From: Paenibacillus sp. FSL M7-0420
GTDB lineage: Bacteria; Bacillota; Bacilli; Paenibacillales; Paenibacillaceae
Assembly: GCF_038002345.1 (NCBI RefSeq)
Contig: NZ_JBBOCJ010000001.1
Span: 2,976,001 to 3,040,000, forward strand
Reading direction: 5' to 3'
DNA: 64,000 nucleotides
Positions 1-9,412 of the stretch are shown one piece after another (position 1 is the first letter of the stretch; each line of letters starts with the position of its first letter). Position numbers and translations under genes: made by a program. The notes under the pieces were generated by a model. The model saw nothing but the letters and a program-made list of their open reading frames with translations. It made no database searches and was not told where the DNA came from.

Positions 1-216
1 GACAAGCTCTCCTCGGATGCGCTGGATCTGCTGGGACCGGTCGCCTCGCCGCTGCCCCGGCTGAAGGGGCGTTACCGGTTCCAGTGCATTATCAAATGGC
101 GCGGTGCGATTGACGCCATTGCACTGGCCCGCCAGGTGGCGGAGGAGCTGGAGGATTCTGTCCGCGATAAGGGACTGCAGATCAGCATCGATGTCGATCC
201 GCAGATGTTGATGTAA
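1..216 (+). CDS. priA: Primosomal protein N' (PriA), C-terminal end only
   Basis: The window opens inside a gene; frame 1 is open from base 1 to the TAA at 214-216 and gives 71 residues. The stretch LKGRYRFQCIIKW, followed by an amphipathic helix and the ending SIDVDPQMLM, matches the C-terminal domain of PriA, the replication-restart helicase that reloads DnaB at stalled forks. The helicase motifs and zinc cluster lie upstream of the window. Its position just before def and fmt is the usual Firmicute order (priA-def-fmt-rsmB), which supports the call independently. Confidence 0.88.
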   Translation, partial: DKLSSDALDLLGPVASPLPRLKGRYRFQCIIKWRGAIDAIALARQVAEELEDSVRDKGLQISIDVDPQMLM

Positions 217-338
217 TTCCCGGGCGTGTTACAATGGTAAGGCGGTTTTGCCCTGCCGTTTCGGCAAGAAATAGAAGGATAATGTATAGCGTGAGACATA
301 TACATTCTTATATTTGAACAAGGATGGTGTTAGTGTAA

Positions 339-824
339 ATGGCAATCAGGCTGATTGTGAAAGAACCGGATGAAGTATTGCACAAAAAAGCGAAGACGGT
401 AACCACCGTTACCCCCAATGTACAAAAACTGCTCGATGATATGGCAGATACGATGTATGACGCGGAAGGAGTAGGTCTCGCAGCTCCGCAGGTAGGAATC
501 CTGAAGCGGCTGATTGTAATCGATGCCGATGAGGAGCATGGATTGATCAAGCTGATCAATCCCGAGATTCTCAGCATGGAGGGGGAACAGTTCGGACCCG
601 AAGGCTGCCTGAGTATTCCCGGCCTGAACGGGGATGTCCGCCGTGCGGAGACAGTAACTGTACGTGGCCTGAACCGCGAGGGCGAGGAAGTGACCATTAC
701 CGGAAGCGGCCTGCTGGCCCGGGCTTTTCAGCATGAGATCGATCACCTGAATGGCGTGCTGTTCACAGACATTGCTGAGAAGGTCTATGAATACACAGCA
801 GAACGCAGTGAAACTGAGGAGTGA
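339..824 (+). CDS. def: Peptide deformylase
   Basis: A 161-residue protein that removes the formyl group from the N-terminal methionine of new proteins. All three deformylase motifs are visible: GVGLAAPQVG at residues 44-53, EGCLS at 88-92 (Cys90 binds the metal) and HEIDH at 132-136 (His132 and His136 bind metal, Glu133 is catalytic). The length fits the short type 1-like enzymes. The ATG has only a weak, distant AAGGA upstream. It overlaps or abuts fmt, which encodes the enzyme that adds the formyl group, so both steps of the formyl cycle are coexpressed. Confidence 0.96.
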   Translation: MAIRLIVKEPDEVLHKKAKTVTTVTPNVQKLLDDMADTMYDAEGVGLAAPQVGILKRLIVIDADEEHGLIKLINPEILSMEGEQFGPEGCLSIPGLNGDVRRAETVTVRGLNREGEEVTITGSGLLARAFQHEIDHLNGVLFTDIAEKVYEYTAERSETEE

Positions 825-829
825 ATGAA

Positions 830-1771
830 ATGAGAATAGTGTTCATGGGAACACCGGCCTTTGCAGTCCCCTCCCTGCGGATGCTGCTAGAAGAGGGCTA
901 TGAGGTAGTGGCTGTGGTGACTCAGCCGGACCGGCCGCAAGGCCGCAAGAAGACGCTGGCCCCATCCCCGGTGAAGGCGGCTGCACTGGAGCTGGGACTG
1001 CCGGTCCTTCAGCCCGAACGGCTGCGCCGCCCTGAATCGGTGGCTGAGCTGGCGGCCTATGAGCCGGATCTGATTGTTACCGCCGCTTATGGACAGATTC
1101 TTCCGAAGAGCGTTCTGGAGCTGCCGGCGAACGGATGTGTGAATGTTCATGGCTCACTGCTGCCCAAGTACCGGGGCGGTGCTCCGATACAGCGCTGTAT
1201 CATGAACGGCGAGAAGGTGACCGGTGTGACGCTGATGTATATGGCGGAAGGATTGGACACCGGAGATATGATCTCGCGGGTGGAGGTAGCGATAGAGGAT
1301 GACGATACTTCAGGAACGCTGTTCGAGAAGCTAAGCGTGGCCGGACGGGAGCTTCTCAAGGCAGAGATGCCGCGACTGGCTGCCGGCCGTGTAGAAGCTG
1401 CCGTGCAGGATGACAGTGAAGCAACCTATGCGCCGAATCTAAACCGGGAAGATGAACGGATCGACTGGAGCCGGGGCTCGCTGGAGCTATACAACCAGAT
1501 TCGCGGCCTGGTGCCGTTCTCGGGTGCGTTCACCCTGTGGAACGGCGAGACCTTCAAGGCATGGGCGGCGGTGAAGCCGCAGGCGGAGGAACAGCCGGGC
1601 GGTAGCGCGGCTCCGGGCACCGTGCTGTCCGTGAGCGAACGCGGCGTTGAGGTGAAGACCGGTGACGGGACGCTGCGGCTTACAAGCGTCCAGCCTGCCG
1701 GCAAAAAAGCCATGAGCGCAGCCGACTTCAGCCGTGGTGCAACCCTCGCACCCGGCACGGTGCTCGGTTGA
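830..1771 (+). CDS. fmt: Methionyl-tRNA formyltransferase
   Basis: A 313-residue enzyme that formylates initiator Met-tRNA using 10-formyl-tetrahydrofolate. It begins MRIVFMGTPAFAVPSL, and the catalytic triad of the family is visible: Asn105 and His107 in NVHGSLLPKYRGG, and Asp143 in the GLDTGDM stretch. A C-terminal OB-fold tRNA-binding domain follows after about residue 205. An in-frame GTG at 821 would add three residues, but the GGAG at 818-821 is correctly spaced (8 nt) only for the ATG at 830, so that start was chosen. It lies immediately after def and overlaps rsmB by 4 bases (TTGA). Confidence 0.96.
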   Translation: MRIVFMGTPAFAVPSLRMLLEEGYEVVAVVTQPDRPQGRKKTLAPSPVKAAALELGLPVLQPERLRRPESVAELAAYEPDLIVTAAYGQILPKSVLELPANGCVNVHGSLLPKYRGGAPIQRCIMNGEKVTGVTLMYMAEGLDTGDMISRVEVAIEDDDTSGTLFEKLSVAGRELLKAEMPRLAAGRVEAAVQDDSEATYAPNLNREDERIDWSRGSLELYNQIRGLVPFSGAFTLWNGETFKAWAAVKPQAEEQPGGSAAPGTVLSVSERGVEVKTGDGTLRLTSVQPAGKKAMSAADFSRGATLAPGTVLG

Positions 1772-3255
1772 GCGCGGGCGGTAAGGGAGGCGGCGGACCG
1801 CGTCCGCGTACTTCCGGCAATCAGCCTGCGGCCTCCGGCACAAAGCCTGCCCCCGGCAGAACCGGCGGAGCGGGCCGGAATCGGCCGGGCGGCAAGCCTG
1901 CTGCGCCAGCTTCTGCGCGGGAGGTTGCTCTTGATATTCTGGTGCGCGTAGAGCAACAGGGTGCTTACAGTAACCTGTTGCTGGGAAGCAGCCTCCAGAA
2001 AGCGGACCTCAGCCGGGAGGATACGGGACTTGCTACAGAGCTGGTGTACGGAACCCTCTCACGGATGATTACCCTCGATTATGTTCTCAGCAGCTTCGTC
2101 AGCAAAGGGATGGCCAAGCTGGAGCCCTGGGTACGGAGTCTGCTGCGGTTAAGCCTGTATCAGATCATGTATCTGGACCGGGTTCCTTCGCATGCAGCCG
2201 TTAACGAGGCTGTGAATATCTCCAAGCGACGCGGCCATCAGGGCATCTCGGGTATGGTCAATGGCGTGCTGCGCAGTGTGCTGCGGGCGGGAGAGCTGCC
2301 GGTCTTGCCTGAGGGGCTGAGCCGGGAAGAGCGGATCTCCATCCTGCACTCCCATCCCCTGTGGATGGTGCAGCGCTGGTCGGCGGAATACGGCCCGGAT
2401 ACGGCAGAAGCCATGTGTGCGGCGAATAATGAGCCGCCCGCAGTCAGTGTGCGTGTCAATACAACGATGATTAGCCGGGAGGCCATGCTGGCAGAACTGC
2501 TTGAAGCCGGTCTGGATGCCGCAGAATCGAAGGTGAGTCCTTCCGGGCTGGTCATCAGAGGCGGCGGCAATCTGGCGCTGACCTCCTGGTACCGGGACGG
2601 CTATCTGTCCGTTCAGGATGAGAGCTCCATGCTGGTAGCCGAGGTTGTCGCTCCCGAAGCCGGGATGAAGGTGCTGGACTGCTGCGCTGCCCCCGGCGGC
2701 AAAAGCGCCCATATGGGCGAGCTGATGAAGGACGAAGGCTCCATATTGGCCAATGACCTGCATGAGCATAAAGCGGGGCTGATTGCCGAGCAGGCAGCAC
2801 GCCTCGGCCTGGAATGCATTACCACCGCAAGCGGGGATGCCCTGGAGCTGGGTGCAGCCCTCCAGCCGGAATCCTATGACCGGATTCTGCTGGACGCTCC
2901 TTGCTCGGGGCTTGGGGTCATCCGCCGCAAGCCTGACTTGAAATGGCGTAAGCAGCCGGAGGATATTGCCAGCGTAGCTGCGTTGCAGCTTGAGCTGCTG
3001 CAATCAGTCTCCGGGCTGCTGAAGCCGGGAGGCGTGCTGGTCTACAGCACGTGTACTACCGAGCAGGCGGAGAACAGCCGGGTTGTCGCTGCTTTCCTGG
3101 AGCGCAATCCCGGCTTCGCGCAGGTCAGCTTCAAGTCAGCCGTCTGGGAGCGGCTGGAAGGAACCGCGCTTGCTGCCGGTGACGGCATACAGCTGCTCCC
3201 GCATCATTATGGCAGCGACGGCTTCTATATTGCCCGGCTGGAGCGACTCTTGTAA
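1768..3255 (+). CDS. rsmB: 16S rRNA m5C967 methyltransferase RsmB
   Basis: A 495-residue SAM-dependent methyltransferase acting on C967 of 16S rRNA. A NusB-like RNA-binding domain covers about residues 50-185 and the Rossmann catalytic domain about 220-495. The SAM loop CCAAPGGKS is at 305-313, and the two catalytic cysteines are in DAPCSG (Cys379) and STCT (Cys429). The start is a TTG whose last bases overlap the fmt stop codon, implying translational coupling. The first 50 residues are an unusual Gly/Pro/Ala/Lys-rich, probably disordered extension not needed for the fold; a later start is possible but none has a clear ribosome site. Confidence 0.94.
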   Translation: MSAGGKGGGGPRPRTSGNQPAASGTKPAPGRTGGAGRNRPGGKPAAPASAREVALDILVRVEQQGAYSNLLLGSSLQKADLSREDTGLATELVYGTLSRMITLDYVLSSFVSKGMAKLEPWVRSLLRLSLYQIMYLDRVPSHAAVNEAVNISKRRGHQGISGMVNGVLRSVLRAGELPVLPEGLSREERISILHSHPLWMVQRWSAEYGPDTAEAMCAANNEPPAVSVRVNTTMISREAMLAELLEAGLDAAESKVSPSGLVIRGGGNLALTSWYRDGYLSVQDESSMLVAEVVAPEAGMKVLDCCAAPGGKSAHMGELMKDEGSILANDLHEHKAGLIAEQAARLGLECITTASGDALELGAALQPESYDRILLDAPCSGLGVIRRKPDLKWRKQPEDIASVAALQLELLQSVSGLLKPGGVLVYSTCTTEQAENSRVVAAFLERNPGFAQVSFKSAVWERLEGTALAAGDGIQLLPHHYGSDGFYIARLERLL

Positions 3256-3285
3256 TATACTGATTGTGCTTCAGGACTACAGCTT

Positions 3286-3323
3286 CCCGCCCGCAGAATC
3301 CTCCGCGCGGCGGGCTTTTCTTT
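3286..3323 (+). terminator. Intrinsic terminator after rsmB
   Basis: A GC-rich hairpin (CCCGCCCGC paired with GCGGCGGGC across a loop of about a dozen bases) is followed by TTTTCTTTT. It closes the priA-def-fmt-rsmB transcript and separates it from rlmN. Confidence 0.8.
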
Positions 3324-3407
3324 TACCGGTTCTGAGTTTTGTGTTAAAATAGGAAGAATGAGAAACAATACGCATATAATTTATGAAAGCACAGGTGCAA
3401 AAATACA

Positions 3408-4448
3408 ATGAAACCTTTAATATATGATTTTTCTTTAGAAGAGTTGCAGCAATGGGCCAAGGACAACGGAGAGCCGGCTTTTCGCGGCGGGCAGATCTTT
3501 GACTGGCTGTATGTGAAGCGGGTCAATGACTTCGAGTCCATGAGCAACCTCTCCAAGGCACTCAGAGCCAAGCTGTTTGATCAGTTCAGTATTTCGGCAC
3601 TCACCGAGATTACGAAGCTGGAGTCCAAGGACGGCACCGTGAAATTCCTGTTCGGTCTGCATGATGATCATGCGATTGAGACAGTTATTATGAAGCATAA
3701 TTACGGCAACAGTGTGTGTGTGACCACCCAGGTAGGCTGCCGGATCGGCTGTACCTTCTGTGCCTCTACCCTTGGCGGTCTCAAGCGGGACCTGACTGCA
3801 GGGGAGATCGTTGCCCAGGTTGTCCGTTCCCAGCAGATCCTTGATGCGCGCGGCGAACGTGTAAGCAGCATTGTCATTATGGGTACAGGCGAGCCCTTCG
3901 AGAACTATGATGCAACCATGAGATTCCTGCGTCTGATGATCCATGAGAAGGGCCTGAATATTGGCCAGCGCCATATCACCGTATCCACCAGCGGAATTGT
4001 GCCGAACATCTACAAATTCGCGGATGAAGATACACAGATTAATCTGGCGATCTCGATTCACGCTCCTAACGATACGCTCCGTTCCAAGCTGATGCCGGTG
4101 AACCGCCGTTATCCGTTCGACGATGTAATTGAGTCCCTGCGCTACTATCAGGCTAAGACAGGCCGCCGGATCAGCTTCGAGTACGCCTTGATCGGCGGCG
4201 TGAATGATCAGAAGGAGCATGCAGAGGAGCTGGCGGGTGTGCTCAAGACCATGCTCTGCCATGTGAACCTGATTCCGGTCAATCATGTGCCTGAGCGCAA
4301 GTATGTCCGGACTTCCCGCAATGATATCTTTGAATTTCAGCGTATACTGGCCGATCATGGCGTGAATGTTACCATCCGCCGTGAGCAGGGCCATGATATT
4401 GCGGCCGCATGCGGACAGCTGCGCGCCAAACATATGGAGTTGGGGTGA
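3408..4448 (+). CDS. rlmN: Dual-specificity RNA m2A methyltransferase RlmN
   Basis: A 346-residue radical-SAM enzyme that methylates A2503 of 23S rRNA and A37 of some tRNAs. The iron-sulfur cluster motif is C111-xxx-C115-xx-C118 within [11 protein letters not shown]. The second conserved cysteine that carries the methyl group lies near the C terminus (Cys335 in AAACGQLR). The sequence [13 protein letters not shown] and the GEPFENY motif are also typical of RlmN; the Cfr resistance homologue is less likely given the housekeeping context. It is followed after only 6 bases by prpC, so it leads the rlmN-prpC-prkC-rsgA-rpe group, the same order as in Bacillus subtilis. Confidence 0.96.
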   Translation: MKPLIYDFSLEELQQWAKDNGEPAFRGGQIFDWLYVKRVNDFESMSNLSKALRAKLFDQFSISALTEITKLESKDGTVKFLFGLHDDHAIETVIMKHNYGNSVCVTTQVGCRIGCTFCASTLGGLKRDLTAGEIVAQVVRSQQILDARGERVSSIVIMGTGEPFENYDATMRFLRLMIHEKGLNIGQRHITVSTSGIVPNIYKFADEDTQINLAISIHAPNDTLRSKLMPVNRRYPFDDVIESLRYYQAKTGRRISFEYALIGGVNDQKEHAEELAGVLKTMLCHVNLIPVNHVPERKYVRTSRNDIFEFQRILADHGVNVTIRREQGHDIAAACGQLRAKHMELG

Positions 4449-4454
4449 GGATAT

Positions 4455-5231
4455 TTGATCAGAACAGTTCAAGCCAGCGACATTGGCCGGGTACGTACCG
4501 TCAATGAGGATTCAGTCTGGATCGGCGCTACGCGCCACGGTTATACCCTCGGCATTATTGCCGACGGGATGGGGGGGCATCTGGCTGGCGATACCGCGAG
4601 CAGGCTTGCACTTGAGACGGTCAGGGGTATTCTGGACCAGCTGGAGCCTGATCTCCCGGAGGCAGAGCTGAAGGAAGCGCTGACTACCGCCATCATGGAA
4701 GCCAATAACACAGTTCACAGAGAAGCTCAGAGCGATGAGAAGCTCCATAATATGGGGACCACCATCGTTGCTGCACTGCTGAAAGGGTCGGCAGGCTATA
4801 TCGGCCATATCGGAGACAGCAGGGCTTATCTGATCCGGGACGGTGAAGCCAGGCAGCTAACCGAGGACCATACGCTGGTGAATGAGCTGTTCAGGAACGG
4901 CCAGATCAGTCTGGAGGAGCTGGATAATCATCCGCGCCGCAATGTGCTTACCAGGGCGCTGGGGACGGATACAGTGGTATCCGCGGATCTGGCATATGTT
5001 ACGCTTGCAATTGGTGAGCTCCTGCTGCTGTGCAGTGATGGACTCAGCAATTATGTCAGTCTGGAGCATCTGGGCAAGGTAGCCGGAATCAATGAAATAT
5101 CTCTGGAAGAAAGAGCAGAGCGATTACTTCAACTGGCATTGCTTGCGGGCGGCAGCGATAATATAAGCGTTGCTATGCTGGAACACCAAGGAGAGGCCGC
5201 AGTGCCCGAGACAAAGGAGTGGGAAAGATGA
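4455..5231 (+). CDS. prpC: PP2C-type Ser/Thr protein phosphatase PrpC (Stp)
   Basis: A 258-residue cytoplasmic PP2C phosphatase that reverses PrkC phosphorylation. The Mn-binding motifs are present: RTVNEDS at 14-20, DGMGGHLAGD at 37-46, GDSRAYL near 118, CSDGLSNYV near 193 and GGSDNISV near 232. Translation starts at TTG 4455, which follows the rlmN stop by 6 bases and a GAGGATAT sequence. The stop overlaps the prkC start by four bases (ATGA at 5228-5231), the usual coupled phosphatase-kinase arrangement. Confidence 0.95.
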   Translation: MIRTVQASDIGRVRTVNEDSVWIGATRHGYTLGIIADGMGGHLAGDTASRLALETVRGILDQLEPDLPEAELKEALTTAIMEANNTVHREAQSDEKLHNMGTTIVAALLKGSAGYIGHIGDSRAYLIRDGEARQLTEDHTLVNELFRNGQISLEELDNHPRRNVLTRALGTDTVVSADLAYVTLAIGELLLLCSDGLSNYVSLEHLGKVAGINEISLEERAERLLQLALLAGGSDNISVAMLEHQGEAAVPETKEWER

Positions 5232-7492
5232 TCGGTCACGAATTGGGCGGCCGTTACCAAGTCATCGAACGGATCGGCGGAGGAGGCATGGCGCTTGTCT
5301 ATAGAGCCCATGATATTCTGCTTAACCGGAATGTTGCTATCAAAGTACTGCGCAATCAATTTGTGCATGATGAGGAATTCATCCGCCGGTTCCGGCGGGA
5401 GGCGCAATCAGCTGCATCATTATCTCATCCCAACGTAGTCAGCATATACGATGTCGGCCAGGAAGATGAAGTCCATTATATCGTTATGGAATATATTGAA
5501 GGCAAGAACCTGAATGAGATTATCAAAGAGCGGGCACCGATGCAGGTGGATGAATCCGTGCGGATTGCCTCGCAGATTTGTGATGCGCTGGATCATGCGC
5601 ATATGAACCAGATTATACACCGCGATATTAAGCCTCATAATATTCTGATCGGCCGTAACGGGCGGGTTAAGGTTACCGACTTCGGGATCGCCCGGGCCGT
5701 TACCTCCACGACGATTACCCAGACAGGCTCTGTGGTCGGTTCTGTGCATTATTTCTCGCCGGAGCATGCCAAGGGCGTAACTACAGGCGAGAAGTCGGAC
5801 CTCTACTCCCTGGGCATCGTACTGTATCAGATGCTTACGGGTGTATTGCCTTTCTTAGGGGAGAGTCCGATCAGCGTGGCGCTGAAGCATCTGCAGGAGG
5901 AATTCGAGGAGCCGCGACTGCTGAATCCGTTGATTCCGCAAAGCGTGGAGAATGTAATCCTGAAGTCGATGCGCAAGAACCCGGAGGAGCGCTACCAGTC
6001 TGCCAAGCAAATGCTGCAGGATCTGGAGACCTGTCTGCTGCCTGAACGGCGCAGCGAAGCCAAGATGCTGTTCCAGGACGATGATGATGAGGACAGAACA
6101 CGCATCATTCCGGCGATCAAGCCGCTGCAGCGCGGGCTAAGCAGCCGTGGCGGCGGAGAGGAGCGAATCCGCAGTATGGAGGAAGCTCCGCCGCCTGCTG
6201 CTGTGAAGCGCAAGGGCCGTGCAGCGCTGTGGATCAGCCTTACGCTGGTCGTGTTAATCGCCATGACCGGAATTGTATGGTATGTCAATTCCAAGCTGTC
6301 GGTCGATGAAGTCTCGGTGCCTGCGGTGACGGGGAAGACCTTCCAGGAGGCCAAGGCTGAGCTTGAGGCTGTGGGGCTGTTTGCCGAGGAGCCTGCGCTG
6401 GTTGAGTATAATCCTAATTTCGAAGAGAATATTGTCTGGAAGCAGAACAAGACCAATACGATGGTCAAAGAAGGAACTCATATTATCCTGACGGTAAGTG
6501 CTGCCAAGGTATTGCCTAAGCTTAAGGATGTCTCTAACCTGAGTTATGACGATGCCGTCAAGGAGTTAATCGCGCTTGGCATAGCCCAGAGCAGAATCAC
6601 TCCTGATGAACGCTTCAGTGAGGAATTTGCCAAGGGTAAGGTCATTAGCTCTGAGCCTGCCGCAGACACTGAATATGATCCTGAGACGGTAACCGTCAAG
6701 CTGATCGTGAGCAAAGGCAAAGAGAGCACCCAGATGCCGGATCTCATCGGGAAGACGGAGAAGGAAGCCAAGGCTGCGCTGGAGAGTGTAGGTCTAGTGC
6801 TGGATGCGGTCAAGGAAGAGCCAAGCTTCACTTACAAGAAGGGTGAGGTTACGAAGCAGTGGGCCTATGAGGCAGGGGATCTGGTCCCTCCAGGCGAGAA
6901 GATTACGATCTACATCAGCACAGGGTACCCGCCGGAGGCTCTGGAATTTACGTTCAATGTTCCGGTTGCACCGGTTGCAGACGGCAAGAAGAGCAAGATC
7001 CGTATTGTGTTTGCGGATGCACGCAATGGAGGCGAGAACCAGGAGTGGGGCACGCGCACGATTGGCAAAAGCCAGACCCTATCCGTGAACATGCTGCTTG
7101 CCCCTAATAAAGACGGCATGGTATCTGTATACCGGGACGGGGAGTTCCTGGAGACTTACCCGATCACCTATGTGGATGTCAAGAATAACACGGTGCAGCA
7201 GCCTGAACCGCCTCCGGTGGAGACACAGACGCCTGCACCGACAGTTGCTCCTACCGAGCCTGTTCAGCCTACTGAGACTCCGGCTCCCGAGCCGACAGCA
7301 GAGCCGGCGATTATTCCGCCGGACACTGGAGAAGGAGAGGTGACGGGCGAGACGGACCAGACGGGTTATGTTCCGGGTAACGGACAGAATAACAATGAGC
7401 TGGCTTCTGCCCTCAGCAAGGGTAACAGTAAGGGAAAAGGTAACGGTAAGGGCTCTGACAACAAGCCCGGCAAGGATAAAGGCTCTAAATAA
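5228..7492 (+). CDS. prkC: Membrane Ser/Thr protein kinase with PASTA repeats, PrkC
   Basis: A 754-residue one-pass membrane kinase that senses peptidoglycan fragments and controls growth and germination. The kinase domain (about 8-270) has the glycine loop IGGGGM at 16-21, Lys39, HRDIKPHN at 131-138 and DFG at 151-153. A basic linker precedes one membrane helix at about 334-354. Three extracellular PASTA repeats follow (starting near VSVPAVTGKTF, VLPKLKDVSNL and TQMPDLIGKTE), then an Ig-like C-terminal domain. Unusual is the long tail: a Pro/Thr/Glu-rich stretch and a Gly/Lys/Ser-rich end. An in-frame GTG at 5219 was rejected because the AAAGGAG fits ATG 5228. Confidence 0.95.
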   Translation: MIGHELGGRYQVIERIGGGGMALVYRAHDILLNRNVAIKVLRNQFVHDEEFIRRFRREAQSAASLSHPNVVSIYDVGQEDEVHYIVMEYIEGKNLNEIIKERAPMQVDESVRIASQICDALDHAHMNQIIHRDIKPHNILIGRNGRVKVTDFGIARAVTSTTITQTGSVVGSVHYFSPEHAKGVTTGEKSDLYSLGIVLYQMLTGVLPFLGESPISVALKHLQEEFEEPRLLNPLIPQSVENVILKSMRKNPEERYQSAKQMLQDLETCLLPERRSEAKMLFQDDDDEDRTRIIPAIKPLQRGLSSRGGGEERIRSMEEAPPPAAVKRKGRAALWISLTLVVLIAMTGIVWYVNSKLSVDEVSVPAVTGKTFQEAKAELEAVGLFAEEPALVEYNPNFEENIVWKQNKTNTMVKEGTHIILTVSAAKVLPKLKDVSNLSYDDAVKELIALGIAQSRITPDERFSEEFAKGKVISSEPAADTEYDPETVTVKLIVSKGKESTQMPDLIGKTEKEAKAALESVGLVLDAVKEEPSFTYKKGEVTKQWAYEAGDLVPPGEKITIYISTGYPPEALEFTFNVPVAPVADGKKSKIRIVFADARNGGENQEWGTRTIGKSQTLSVNMLLAPNKDGMVSVYRDGEFLETYPITYVDVKNNTVQQPEPPPVETQTPAPTVAPTEPVQPTETPAPEPTAEPAIIPPDTGEGEVTGETDQTGYVPGNGQNNNELASALSKGNSKGKGNGKGSDNKPGKDKGSK

Positions 7493-7506
7493 TAGAACAG
7501 AGATAA

Positions 7507-7584
7507 GCTTCAGCCGGGCTGCCGGGAATACGGGCAGGGCTGAAGCAGCGAAATGACCCGGGGTTCTACACACTTGGGTCATTT
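7507..7584 (+). other. Two hairpins between prkC and rsgA
   Basis: Two strong stem-loops lie side by side: GCTTCAGCC pairs with GGCTGAAGC (7507-7546), and AAATGACCC pairs with GGGTCATTT (7551-7584). Neither has a following T-run, so they look like mRNA-processing or stabilising structures, or partial attenuators, inside the operon rather than full terminators. Confidence 0.5.
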
Positions 7585-7617
7585 GCGTAAATATCAGGAG
7601 AGGAAGGCTCAGCATGT

Positions 7618-8523
7618 ATGCCTGAAGGAATCATAATCAAAGCGTTAAGCGGATATTACTATGTTAAGCCACTCAAGGATGAACAGATTGTAACTGAGGA
7701 AGAGGCGGTACAGTGCCGGGGGCGCGGCATTCTGAAGAAGAAAGGAATTGCGCCGCTGGTCGGTGACCGGGTAATCTATGTGCTGACCGAGAACGGAGAG
7801 GGCATGGTAGATGAGCTGCTTCCCCGTGAATCGGAGCTGATCCGTCCGCAGGTGGCTAACGTGAAGCTCGCGGTGCTGCTGTTCTCCGTGCGGGAGCCGG
7901 ATATGAATCTTAATCTGCTGGACAAGTTCCTGGTTCATATCGAGCATTCCGGCCTGGAGACGCTGATTGTGCTCACGAAGCAGGATCTGGCCGATGATGA
8001 AGGTCAGGCTACGGAAGCCGTCAAAGCTCTATATGAGCAGATTGGTTACGAGGTCATGGTCACAAGCTCGCTGAACGGATCAGGTGCGGATGAGCTGCGT
8101 CAGCGTCTGGCCGGTATCATCAGCGTCTTCTCGGGACAGTCGGGCGTAGGGAAGTCCACACTGCTCAACCGCCTTGTACCGGGCCTGGCGCTGGAGACAG
8201 GAGAGATCAGCCTCCGTCTCGGGCGCGGACGGCACACCACACGCCATGTAGAGCTGATGGATATAGGTAATGGAGGATTTGTGGCCGACACTCCGGGCTT
8301 CAGCCAGCTGGATTTCCTGGAGCTGGGAGTGGATGAGCTGTCCGTGTGCTTCCGGGAGTTCGCCTCTTATGCGGAGAATTGCAAATTCCGCGGCTGCAGC
8401 CATCTGCACGAACCGGGCTGCAAGGTGATAGAAGCCTGGAAGTCCGGGGATATTGCAGATAGCCGTTACGAGCATTACAAGCTGTTCTTTAATGAAATGA
8501 AAGATAAAAAGCGGAGGTACTAA
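7618..8523 (+). CDS. rsgA: Ribosome small-subunit maturation GTPase RsgA (CpgA/YloQ)
   Basis: A 301-residue circularly permuted GTPase that checks late 30S assembly. An N-terminal OB fold (about 1-68) is followed by the GTPase motifs in permuted order: the G4 motif TKQD at 120-123 comes before the P-loop GQSGVGKS at 173-180, and DTPGF comes last. A C-terminal zinc-binding motif (C-x4-C-x-H-x5-C in the [14 protein letters not shown] stretch) completes the family pattern. The start ATG has an AGGAGAGGAAGG region upstream. It sits between prkC and rpe as in Bacillus. Confidence 0.95.
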   Translation: MPEGIIIKALSGYYYVKPLKDEQIVTEEEAVQCRGRGILKKKGIAPLVGDRVIYVLTENGEGMVDELLPRESELIRPQVANVKLAVLLFSVREPDMNLNLLDKFLVHIEHSGLETLIVLTKQDLADDEGQATEAVKALYEQIGYEVMVTSSLNGSGADELRQRLAGIISVFSGQSGVGKSTLLNRLVPGLALETGEISLRLGRGRHTTRHVELMDIGNGGFVADTPGFSQLDFLELGVDELSVCFREFASYAENCKFRGCSHLHEPGCKVIEAWKSGDIADSRYEHYKLFFNEMKDKKRRY

Positions 8524-8527
8524 ACTT

Positions 8528-9196
8528 ATGGTGAAAATTGCTCCTTCCATATTGTCAGCAGATTTCGCAGCGCTGGGCGCAGAGGTGGCCGAAGCGGAAG
8601 CCAGCGGCGCGGACTGGATTCATGTAGATGTGATGGACGGACATTTTGTGCCGAATATTACGCTGGGTCCCGCGATTGTGTCCGCGGTGAGATCCCATAC
8701 TTCTTTACCTCTGGATGTACATTTAATGATTGAGAACCCGGAACGCTATATCGCTGATTTTGCGGCAGCGGGCGCTTCTGTGATTACGGTACACGCCGAA
8801 GCCTGCGTACATCTGCATCGTGTAATCCATCAGATCAAGGAGCTCGGCCTGATGGCAGGGGTGGCCATTAATCCGGCTACGCCGGCTGCTGCGGTGCGTG
8901 AGGTTCTGGAGGATGTGGATATGGTGCTTGTGATGACCGTCAATCCGGGCTTCGGCGGGCAGGCCTTCATTCCGCGCACCCTGCATAAGATTACGCAGCT
9001 CCGGGAGTGGGCTGAAGAGATCCATCACAAGGGTCTGCTTATCGAGGTAGACGGCGGAGTAGCCGAAGCTACGGCACCGCTTGTAGCTGGAGCAGGGGCG
9101 GATGTGCTTGTGGCAGGTAATGCAGTGTTCGGCCGCAGCGACCGCGCAGGAGCGATCAGGGCCATTCGAGAGGCGGCGGACAGCGCTGTCCGGTAA
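8528..9196 (+). CDS. rpe: Ribulose-phosphate 3-epimerase
   Basis: A 222-residue TIM-barrel enzyme interconverting ribulose 5-phosphate and xylulose 5-phosphate in the pentose phosphate pathway. It begins [23 protein letters not shown] (32-43) supplies metal ligands and an acid/base aspartate, [10 protein letters not shown] forms the phosphate loop, and VDGG carries the second catalytic aspartate. It follows rsgA by only 4 bases with GGAGG as ribosome site. A terminator lies about 100 bases downstream. In Bacillus thiN follows; here it does not. Confidence 0.96.
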   Translation: MVKIAPSILSADFAALGAEVAEAEASGADWIHVDVMDGHFVPNITLGPAIVSAVRSHTSLPLDVHLMIENPERYIADFAAAGASVITVHAEACVHLHRVIHQIKELGLMAGVAINPATPAAAVREVLEDVDMVLVMTVNPGFGGQAFIPRTLHKITQLREWAEEIHHKGLLIEVDGGVAEATAPLVAGAGADVLVAGNAVFGRSDRAGAIRAIREAADSAVR

Positions 9197-9292
9197 TAGG
9201 TGATGACGCCCATTTACTATGGAACGAATTGACCCTCAATCTGCTGCATTCGCATACGGAAGGTATAGGCCAAGTTGTGGTCGCATAAATAT

Positions 9293-9327
9293 GGTTACAT
9301 GAGCAGAAATCTCATGTAGCCTTTTTT
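9293..9327 (+). terminator. Intrinsic terminator after rpe
   Basis: An 11-bp stem (GGTTACATGAG with CTCATGTAGCC, one G-T pair) around a 7-base loop, followed by six T. It ends the prpC-prkC-rsgA-rpe transcript. Confidence 0.9.
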
Positions 9328-9412
9328 GCGGAGGTCTGCAATCGATGGTATATTCTTCATCTAGACAGGATAGTCTCCTACTGCACGGCATGAATTGATG
9401 GGAGGGTTAACT

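Noticed and set aside
2149..3003. A 284-codon minus-strand frame opposite rsmB
   Set aside because: It is a mirror of rsmB coding sequence with no motif or ribosome site.
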